DNA from: Allomyces macrogynus ATCC 38327 | Lineage: Eukaryota; Blastocladiomycota; Blastocladiomycetes; Blastocladiales; Blastocladiaceae | DNA: 13,415 nt | NCBI GenBank assembly: GCA_000151295.1 | Contig: GG745371.1 | Coordinates: 261,143-274,557 of the forward strand | Direction of reading: 5' to 3' | In this document: in pieces, positions 6,864 to 13,415 of the stretch | How positions within the stretch are numbered: the stretch's first letter is position 1 | Layout of the letters: every line of letters starts with the position of its first letter | The notes under the pieces: model-generated | The model's input: the letters and a program-made list of their open reading frames with translations, nothing else | Databases searched by the model: none | What the model was told of the DNA's origin: nothing | Program-made: the position numbers and the translations under genes

Positions 6864-9158
6864 ATGACCGTCGATCCCTCCACCGGCGCTGCCGACACCG
6901 CACCGCCCATATACGACCAAGCTGCTGCTGCAAGAAGGGAAAACGCCGGTCCTCCTGCCAACTTTGCAACCGCTGTTGATGGCGATGCTCCACCAAACTA
7001 CGCGAGCGCGGCCCACGACCAGGACGATGGCCCGGCTGTTCTTTTGACGCAAGTCGAGGCCACGCCCGTGATCATCGACGGTTGCGTGACGCAGGCGCGC
7101 TGCGAGGCACATCTCCGCATTCTCGGTGCCTTCCATGCTCTCCAGGCACCCGACGATGAAGTCGCGGACTTGTGCGTGTCGTGGACAGTGTTTTTCGGCT
7201 CGTCGGACTTTTTTCTGGCGGTTGACCGATGTGCGCGTGCTCCGCAGAATGTTCTTGTGCCGCGGTGAAATTCGATACGAGACGTGGATGCGCGCGCTCG
7301 CTCAAGCGATTCACGACGACCCCAAATTCATTGCCACGCCGCCGCTTCCGCCTGTCGACGTTGCCATGTTCTGGTTTGCGCACATGGTCTGTGCATCGTT
7401 TTGTTTCCGTTTTGGTGCAATGCCGCAGTGTGCGTACGGCTTACCTTCATGGCGTTCCTGTCCACTAGCTCTCCCCGATTCGCTACAATGACGACATGAA
7501 CCGGCTTTTTGGTGCAGCGATTCTCGACGTTGCTTTCCCGCTCGAGCGCGTGGCACGTTCGCTCACGCATTGGACCCACGCTCAAGAGCCGGGCCTGAAG
7601 AGCTGATGATCGCGATTCTCATATCTAGGCCCATCTCCTCAACAACGGTACCGACTGCCCGGACTCGCAAGAGTTCTGGTCGACGCGCGTTTCGCGCACC
7701 ATGCCTTACAACACCACGCCCTGGACCACTGAGTCGATTGTCCCGCTGCACGTCATTTGCCCGAAATGCGCGCTGGCCCTCGATCCGGACGCGGACGCGT
7801 ACCTTCGGTACCGGTTCAACGGCCAGCTGCTCAAGTGCGACACGTGCGCGACCGTGTTTTCCGTCAACGAAGCCTCAGCACGCCGGTTCCTCGACGAGCT
7901 CAAGTCGGCCATGATCAAGGGCGTGCCATTCACGGCGCTCCCGGGCGTGCATACGGACCCGAAGACGCGCGTGTGGGCGGCCGACTTTTGCGGGACCGAT
8001 CTCGAGCAGCTCCTGTCCGACAACGGGTGGAAACAGTTGCTCGAGGGCGACGACAAGCGCAGCGGCGAAAACGACGGCAAGCCGCTTCTGAAGTGGGAGA
8101 CAATTGCCACGGATGCTGTACGCCCGTCGTTCCGGACCATCAAGTCCAAGCTGAATAACAACAACCTGTATCGCAGTTTGCTCGCCAGCTACCGCGACTT
8201 TGCGACAGGCCCGTGGTCCATGGATCTCGTGCAGGCCGTGCTGCGGCAGCGCGAGTTTACGCGCAAGATGGCGGCCACCGAGTGCTCGGACCGCACGCGC
8301 CGGATCGCGACGCAGGCGACGGTTCGCTACCACAAGCTCATGCTGTTGCTCGCCAAGCACCGCGACATGTTCATGGTCCCGACGCTCGACATTGACCTGG
8401 CGTGGCACACGCACCAGCTCCACCCGCGTCGGTACGCGGCCTACACGTTTGAGAAGCTCGGCGCGGTGTTGAATCACGACGACACGATCGAGTCGCCGCG
8501 GCTCAAGCAAGGGTTCACCAAGACGGCGCACGTGTGGCGCTCTATGTACAACGAGCCGTACGCGTGCGACGCCGCGTTCCGGTCGTACTGGACGCCTGCC
8601 AAAGTCGCGGTCGCGACCGTCGCGGCGCCCGTCATGCTCCCGCTGCTCATGCGGCGCGCGTCCAAGCACAAGGCCGCCGTCAACAAGCAGGGCGGGTGCG
8701 TCGCCTTGCCCGGAACCGCCGTCCCACCACAGCAGATGCGCCGTGCGTTTGCGATCCGCCCACGCAGTGCCGTTAATGCGCCTGGCACGTCGAAAAGGAG
8801 CAAGGACCGCGAATCGAAAGCTGCCACCGACCACGACGATTCTCGCGCCTACCCGCCCACGATGCCCATCTTCTTTTACAGCGCGTGCGCCATGACCACA
8901 ACCTACTTTGCGGCTGCCGCGTGCGCCGGGTTGGGCGTGCCTGACCAGGGCTCGTCCGTTGGCGGCGTCTCGTCGTGCGGGTCTTGCGGGTCGTTTGGGG
9001 GCGCCGGGTGCGGTGGAGCGGGAGGGGCCTCGTGCGGCGGGGACGTCGGTACGCCGTTGGGTGGAGGCGGTTGCGGAACTGGTGGCTGCGGAGGTGGTGG
9101 GGATTCTTGCGGCGGCGGGGGGTGCGGGGGAGGGTGCGGTGGTGGTTGTGGCGGTTGA
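6864..9158 (+). CDS. glycine-rich domain-containing protein (GRDP/DUF1399 family), four exons
   Basis: Exons 6864-7180, 7248-7386, 7469-7549 and 7629-9158 join to 688 residues with consistent phases. The family signature is DIDLAWHTHQLHPRRY (from about residue 433) with the preceding helical region. An earlier half-repeat, PPVDVAMFWFAHM then LSPIRYNDDM, is split by intron 2 exactly at the HM/LSP junction. Two CxxC pairs, CPKC (223-226) and CDTC (249-252), may bind a metal. The N-terminus carries two PPxY motifs, PPIY (14-17) and PPNY (43-46), which in other proteins bind WW domains. The last 70 or so residues are Gly/Cys-rich. GRDP proteins are poorly characterised. Plant members are linked to stress and development, and the fungal role is unknown. 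ATG 6864 is the first in frame and gives the PPxY-rich start. The first donor could be 7178 instead of 7181, changing one residue. No damage is seen. This is the best-preserved gene in the window. Confidence 0.87.
7181..7247 (+). other. GRDP intron 1
   Basis: It runs from GTGGAC at 7181 to TCCGCAG at 7247, phase 2, 67 bases. It joins ..EVADLCVS to MFLCRGEIRYETW, restoring the family pattern of an aromatic/hydrophobic stretch followed by RYE.W. A donor at 7178 is also in phase and cannot be excluded by inspection. Confidence 0.7.
7387..7468 (+). other. GRDP intron 2
   Basis: It runs from GTCTGTGC at 7387 to CCACTAG at 7468, phase 0, 82 bases. Splicing joins FWFAHM to LSPIRYNDDM, which reproduces the family's W.AHML.P..Y motif. 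This makes the junction well supported. Confidence 0.82.
7550..7628 (+). other. GRDP intron 3
   Basis: It runs from GTGGCACG at 7550 to ATATCTAG at 7628, phase 0, 79 bases. Exon 3 would otherwise stop in frame at TGA shortly after 7600, and exon 4 is preceded by an in-frame TAG formed by the acceptor itself. The donor is weak (GTGGCA), so its exact position is less certain than the acceptor. Confidence 0.6.
8950..9155 (+). repeat. Gly/Cys-rich low-complexity coding tract
   Basis: This is the C-terminal end of the GRDP protein, dominated by GGC/GGCG-type codons and encoding repeated GGCG, SCGG and GGGCGG units. Cysteines recur every 3-6 residues. Such tails give the family its name. The high G content also produces long spurious open frames on the opposite strand. 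Confidence 0.85.
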
Positions 9159-9669
9159 TGCGGTTGAGAAGGATGCAGTGCAGCTCAAAGGGACGTGCGT
9201 TCCCGTCCCGTAGTCCGTTTTTGGTCATAATGTAGACGCCCATTATCGTCCCGTGAATCTGAGACGTTCGATGATTATCTGGTTGCGTTGGCTGTGCGCA
9301 GTGTGATGGAGTAATCTTTCGGCTTCAACCTGTAATCCGAGCACATTCATTCGACCTCCTTCATGACAACATTGGACACCATTGGCCCTCCTGCCTCTGG
9401 CCATGCTTCGTTTACATATCAATTTTCCATCGGCGATAACGATGGAATAGAAAAGTGGCGCACAAGCTGAGATCGAACGCAATGATTCCCATGATCAAGT
9501 CGGGAGATGCGCATCGCGATCATGTCCTGGAGCAACTGTCAGCGGTCTCCACCACTTGAACTAAGGGGTCGTCCACGTCAGTTGTCAACCTCAGGGGTGG
9601 CAAACATGGTATGCTGCAAGTTCGCGGATGCGGTCGACGGCAGCCGCGTAATGGTCCACCAAGTTCTGA
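9159..9669. other. intergenic, no supported gene
   Basis: This holds the 3' flank of the GRDP gene and the upstream flank of the LRR pseudogene. Open frames on either strand are short and without family resemblance. A short stretch, 9174-9213, reads AVQLKGTCVPVP then TAG and faintly resembles the end of the LRR tail at 10681-10722 (VAQLKRTFVMID then TAG). The match is too short to assign. Confidence 0.4.
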
Positions 9670-10722
9670 CTTCTCAACAATGCCTTATCTGTTGATGGCT
9701 CGGGGCTTGCTGCGTTTTGCTCTCCCATTGGGCGTGTCCCTTCCACGTTGTCACATCTCGATGTACTGGCCAAGGAATTCACCATGCTGCCAGGTACGTT
9801 TGTTGTGACCCTTGCAGGTGTTGTTCCTCGGATTTCTGCCCTGATGTCCATGTCTATTGGCTGGTGCTCACCAGCCTACTTGCCTGAGCTACTTCTGCAG
9901 CTCCCACGCACGTCATTGCACCGTTTCAAGGTGCTCATCAATGCCGTGGAGCATCCAAACGCCCAGGTGGTGCTCGAGCGTGTTGCGACGAGTCTTCCAA
10001 CGCGCGTCAAGTCTCTCCACCTGGAAGTGCAGACGGATCCCGCGACCAGCGCCGATCAGCTCACTACCCATGCAACCGCGATGCAGGACCTGTACGTGGT
10101 CATTTCTCGCTGGACCAAGGCCATGTTTCGGTCGCTGCCAATGGAAGCGACGCTGCGCTCGCTTGTTATCATGTGTTGTCCAGACCTGCAAGGGCATGCG
10201 CCGACCTGACTTGAGATACTGGTGGACAGGCTCCCGCCTTCGTTAGAGGACCTCGAGTTCCCAAACTCGCCGCTGACCGGCACCGTTCCACTGGCCGTCC
10301 ATGTGCGGCACCTGCCGCGGCAGCTTGTGGCGCTGCATCTCACCAACGCGTCTCTCTCACGGCGGCCGACATGGAGGGATTCCGGTGGTCTGAGACGCTC
10401 CAGTATTTGTACCTCGGAAAGAACGCGATCGATGGGACGGGGTTGGTTCACCTGCCACCTAGTCTCCGGCTCCTCAACATATGCCAAAACCGTGCGCTTG
10501 ATGACAACGATCTTGAGTGGGTTCGTCATCTGCCGCAGTCGCTCTGGACCCTGATCGCGAGTGAGACACGTGTCGGTGTCAATGTAGCGACCACGCTGCT
10601 CAATGTGATGCCGCAGCGCCCAGAGTGGCGTCGGGCGTCGACTCTGGGTGTGGGTCGAGGAGACGGCTGTCCCCATGGTGTCAGTGGCGCAGCTCAAGCG
10701 CACGTTTGTGATGATTGATTAG
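9670..10722 (+). pseudogene. leucine-rich-repeat protein, broken (second family member)
   Basis: The plus-strand frame, open from 9670 (after TGA 9667-9669), reads leucine-rich repeats: LSHLDVLAKEF, LPELLLQLPRTSLHRFKVLI, LPTRVKSLHLEV, LPPSLEDLEFPNSPL, LPRQLVALHLTN, LQYLYLGKNAI and LPPSLRLLNICQN. The repeat style (LP..L..L.L) is the same as in the gene at 1468-3254. Three lesions are visible: an in-frame TGA at 10207-10209, a shift inside a (TC)4 run at 10351-10358 where (TC)3 would keep the frame, and a shift at a GGG run near 10633-10635. The final frame gives MPQRPEWRR, then RRLWVWVEETAVPMV and AQLKRTFVMID before TAG 10720-10722. This matches the tail of the other copy (MPTRQMQWRRMRL...ELLKAKVVVV). 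No F-box or start codon is found upstream, so the 5' end is also missing or in an unseen exon. Confidence 0.7.
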
Positions 10723-11323
10723 TGGTCTGGTTTTAACGTTGGCATGAAGAAGGAAGTCTTGTTGTTGGCCAAGTTCTTTCACAATACCTCCGTTGAGAGC
10801 GTGCCTCGCGCCATCGTGGTGGCTTCGTTTCGCACCAGGATCGCGGTTGTTCTCGTTCATAGGCACCAATCATTTGCATCCGCAGCTTCGTGGTCGCGAT
10901 TCTGATGCGCGTTGAGGAACAGATGCTGTTCTGTGCAATAACCCGCAAGCGAGTGTGAACTCTCACAACACACGGACAGTCGGCGACCTCCTCCGTGACT
11001 GAAAGCGCGTCAGCGTGTCGTTCACACGCGCGCACGCGCCAAGCTCATGCCAAGCTCACCCTGATCGGGTGCGCCGGCATGCAGCATTCCTTTTATGGGT
11101 GGCGTCTTTCAACTCTTGCGGGAGCGGCAGGACTGGATGGTGGCCGTGGGCAGACTGATCTAGGAACCGCCCGATTGCCGGCAGTACCATTGGCATTGGA
11201 TCGATATCTGGTTTTATTCCATAAGACGACGGCTCGACTGGTGCAGATACATAACGCGGTTGACGTCAGTGAGCGGGAGATCATGCATTCCGCTTCTGCC
11301 CAGCTGGCCTTGGTCAAATCACA
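10723..11323. other. intergenic, no supported gene
   Basis: These 601 bases lie between the LRR pseudogene and the 3' end of PIG-P. A plus-strand frame of 211 codons starts at 10995 but runs antisense through PIG-P exon 2, where the minus strand has clear family motifs, so it is not credited. Nothing else is recognised. Confidence 0.45.
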
Positions 11324-11891
11324 TCAAAGCAATCCGTGCGTCGGGTGGACAACTGTCAGGATACGTGAGCACGCACTGCGCAAGTCTGCGACAAGATGGC
11401 TCATGATGGTCATCAAACCGGTGATGGTTTCCACCGAGTCCCAACCCGGCGTTTGGCGCAAAAACCGGGTTTTGTTGGCACAGAAGATCGAAGTCAAGCG
11501 TGACCACCACCCACGCCGGAATTGCGAGCGCCCACCATCTATGTTCACCGGTGAGCAAGCAGCAAGAATCAAACTGACATGGCCAGAAACTATCAGCGCG
11601 TCATTATCGGAGCTCCTCCATACCGGTTAGGAAAGTAGTAGATTCCAAGAGCATGGAGCGCTCTGCATCCGGCAAGAACGCCAACGCAACAAAGACGAGC
11701 CAGACCAGCATTGAGGCGGCATAAATGACAAAGCCGTAGTATTCGGCACGGAGCTCATCGTGATCGGGGACCAACACCAGTGCTGCCGCGTCTCCATGTT
11801 GTGGATGGCCGCTGTTGCTGGCGGTTATTGGTTCATTGGCGGCAGGTGCTGATTGCACTTGGTGAGGTGGCAGCGTGTTGGGCATGGCCAT
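11324..11891 (-). pseudogene. PIGP: PIG-P (GPI-GlcNAc transferase subunit P), two exons with two compensating frameshifts
   Basis: PIG-P is a small two-helix membrane subunit of the ER enzyme that adds GlcNAc to phosphatidylinositol, the first step of GPI-anchor synthesis. Exon 1 (11891-11624) holds EYYGFVIYAASMLVWLVFV then ALAFLPD, the family's first transmembrane block. Splicing GTATGG (11623) to ACATAG (11539) removes 85 bases. Exon 2 (11538-11324) ends with TPGWDSVETITG, matching the family's TP..DS..TIT motif. The middle block GIYYFPNR / WWALAIPAWVVVTL also matches, and the splice joins CG to A to make its Arg, but it lies in another frame. One base appears lost near 11645-11648 and one gained near 11493-11497. 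The spliced frame therefore stays open for 160 residues while the central block is scrambled. It is either early decay or two sequence errors. If these are errors, this is an ordinary PIGP gene. ATG 11891 is chosen as close to the conserved domain, but longer starts exist. Confidence 0.7.
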
Positions 11892-12550
11892 AGTTGTGAT
11901 GTGGAGGTCGATTTTAACAGCTTGGGTCGTACTTCGCAGGAAGTGGGGCAGTTGTGAACCGACCGTCGTCAGAGACAGACATGACATTGCGCTGGTTGTG
12001 CTGGTGCTTTGGGCACTTGCGAGCCACCCTCTCGCTGGAGGTCTGTTTTGAATGACGGGAGAAATGCCAAAAGCGACGGGGGCAACGGCGACGGAAAGAT
12101 CATGGGGCTGCAAGGAGCAACGAGAATGTCGTTCAAGCAATGCGTGCCGTGGGGCTGTTGCCAACGTGAAGATTTCTGTCGGACATGTGTGAAGCGATCC
12201 TCACATGAAGCGGCCGGCACAACGGACTCGTCCAGCATGACAGCCACGATACCCTCTTCCCCGCGACTCTCGCGCCCAGCCATGGCACGCCGCCATGCGC
12301 ATGCAGGTCTGATAGCCCCGTTGCATGGATTGCTCTGCAAGACAGCAGCAGAGCGGCCAGAAGCTTCGCTTCTATTGATTTTGCAAAACATCAAAACATG
12401 CGACGGTTTTCCTGGCCAGCACTGAAAGTATCAGCGGCGAAACAATGCGAGAGGGGAAATACGAGGTACTCAATAAACACGGCGTGTGCGAACGCGCCAA
12501 CTAGGCCATGTGGAAGACGTGGAGCGACGGCCTAGGTCGAACGGATCCGG
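11892..12550. other. intergenic between PIG-P start and the CPS1-like gene end
   Basis: No recognisable gene is present in these 659 bases. They should contain the PIG-P promoter and 5' untranslated region. Minus-strand frames running in from PIG-P toward 12164 are open but Ser/Thr-rich and without motifs, so an N-terminal extension of PIG-P is possible but not supported. I see no RNA gene. Confidence 0.4.
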
Positions 12551-13415
12551 TCAGAAAACGAGCCCACGCCAAACCGGCGCGATCACAAACAACAAAACGT
12601 ACAAATTGCCCTTGAGGTACGCGTCACGGATCTTGGCGCGCTGCTTTTCAAACAGCCGCGACCGCGCGAGCATCCCTACACATCAAAAACCACTCGCACC
12701 GTGAGTCTCACCATCCCAGTCACGACCCGCGCAGCAAATCCACGTACCGTGCTGCAAAAATACGATCGTATCCACCGTGACCCAATGCTGCAAATACAGC
12801 GTCAAGCAAATCACCGGAATCGATGCGAGCACATGCGGCAACCCGGGGACCACCGCGGCCGGATCCACTTCCACGACCAGCACCAATCGATCTGCCCCGT
12901 CCGCGCCCGGAACCGTAAACGCAACGGCGCCATCGGGAACAACCACCGGATGACTCGCCTCGACCGCGGCCTCCACGTCCTGCGCGAAATACAACAGCGG
13001 TGCCCCACCGTCCTCCACTTTCCCACGCATCACAAACGTATCCTTTGTCGCGCCCAACACATACACGCGCGACTCGTACACGAACCCCATCTCGCCCGTC
13101 CGGTAAAACATCTGCGCGGGCGGGAACCCGGGCATCCCGCGCATCGTTGCGGCGTTATCGGCGGCGCCGATCGGGACGGGCGCGGGCGCGTGCACGATCC
13201 CGTCGGCGTTGGCCGGGGACGCGATCCACAGTTCACCAACGACGTTGGCTGGCACGGGCCCCGCATCGGGGTTGTTGGGTCGGCGACAACAACGGTGGTT
13301 CCGGGGGCTGGCGCGCCGACGTCGAGGACCGTGACCGTCTCGTTGCGCGGGTGCGACCGCACGTCCACGAGCCCGTGCCGCAGCGACGCGAGCGAGAGCG
13401 ACACCGGGTGCGTCG
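12551..13415 (-). CDS. CPS1/DIP2-type AMP-binding protein, C-terminal part, frameshifted and running off the window
   Basis: Minus-strand gene whose 5' part lies beyond 13415. From the edge it reads VSLSLASLRHGLVDVRSHPR, PGTTVVVADP, then in another frame VGELWIASPANADGI, FYRTGEMGFV and RVYVLGATKDTF. A 72-base intron (12747-12676, GTACGT to TGTAG, phase 1) leads to the last exon with ARSRLFEKQRAKIRDAYLKG and TGA at 12551-12553. This order is typical of the adenylate-forming domain of fungal CPS1 and animal DIP2 proteins, linked in that family to diacylglycerol or fatty acyl handling. The usual YRTGD core reads YRTGE. One base is missing where GACCC should continue as GACCCC (near 13277-13279), so the frame breaks between VVVADP and NNPDAGP. 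The shift is in a C run and could be a sequencing error or a real mutation. The hydrophobic last residues (LYVLLFVIAPVW) may be a membrane segment. Confidence 0.8.
12676..12747 (-). other. last intron of the CPS1/DIP2-like gene
   Basis: On the minus strand it runs from GTACGTGG to GATGTGTAG, 72 bases, phase 1. It joins IVFLQHG to MLARSRLFEKQR, matching the family pattern V..G..P.SR...KQR. Without splicing the frame runs into an unrelated end at 12683. Confidence 0.82.

Noticed and set aside
6280..6864. Plus-strand open frame of 194 codons crossing the G18 run
   Set aside because: The composition looks like translated non-coding sequence, and its frame depends on the uncertain length of the G run.
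7875..9188. Minus-strand open frame of 437 codons
   Set aside because: It is antisense to the GRDP exon 4, whose sense strand has the family motifs. The opposite frame is open because of GC-rich codons.
9784..9820. GTACGT...TTGCAG as a short intron in the second LRR gene
   Set aside because: It would be only about 24-26 bases, far below the 54-85 seen elsewhere, and the frame is open without it.
2117..10209. TGA recoded as an amino acid, since the in-frame stops at 2117, 2411, 5254 and 10207 are all TGA
   Set aside because: POLD4, GRDP, the CPS1-like gene and one LRR tail all end naturally at TGA, and Trp is written TGG throughout. Frameshifts occur in the same genes, so decay is simpler.
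10995..11630. Plus-strand open frame of 211 codons
   Set aside because: It overlaps PIG-P exon 2 antisense and has no family resemblance.
1..13415. CRISPR arrays, tRNA or rRNA genes, transposases, terminal inverted repeats
   Set aside because: I looked on both strands and found no repeat-spacer pattern, tRNA-like fold or transposase motif by eye.

Overview
The window looks like nuclear DNA of a GC-rich eukaryote with short GT-AG introns (about 54-85 bases), probably fungal. The supported protein families are a DNA polymerase delta small subunit (POLD4/Cdm1 type), a glycine-rich domain protein (GRDP/DUF1399), the GPI-anchor subunit PIG-P and a CPS1/DIP2-type AMP-binding protein. The combination, GC content and intron style would suit a zoosporic fungus such as a blastocladiomycete. 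That placement is an inference and I could not test it. There is no operon-like organisation and no bacterial mobile element, tRNA, rRNA or CRISPR array that I can see.

Layout: 1-965 has no recognisable gene. 966-1362 (minus) is a decayed, unprocessed POLD4 fragment. 1468-3254 (minus) is a broken F-box-like/leucine-rich-repeat (LRR) gene. 3639-4519 (minus) is the intact two-exon POLD4-like gene. 4689-5256 (plus) is a second, diverged POLD4-like copy, head to head with the intact gene. Its exon 2 runs, in the same frame but across a TGA, into a 5'-truncated AIG2/gamma-glutamylcyclotransferase-like fragment (5257-5712). 5713-6863 is non-coding and carries an 18-G run. 6864-9158 (plus) is a well-preserved four-exon GRDP gene ending in a Gly/Cys-rich tail. 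9670-10722 (plus) is a second broken LRR gene. It belongs to the same family as the first, because both share an unusual C-terminal tail. 11324-11891 (minus) is PIG-P, with two opposite frameshifts that cancel out. 12551-13415 (minus) is the C-terminal part of a CPS1/DIP2-like gene that runs off the window and also carries one frameshift.

The main story is a locus of local duplication and decay. Three POLD4-derived segments lie within about 4.3 kb in both orientations, and two members of an LRR family are both degenerate. Several frameshifts sit in homopolymer or dinucleotide runs, so assembly error has to be weighed against true pseudogenisation. The in-frame TGA codons and the internal deletion are harder to explain as sequencing error. 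The genes do not form a pathway together. They are independent housekeeping or accessory genes in a duplication-prone neighbourhood.
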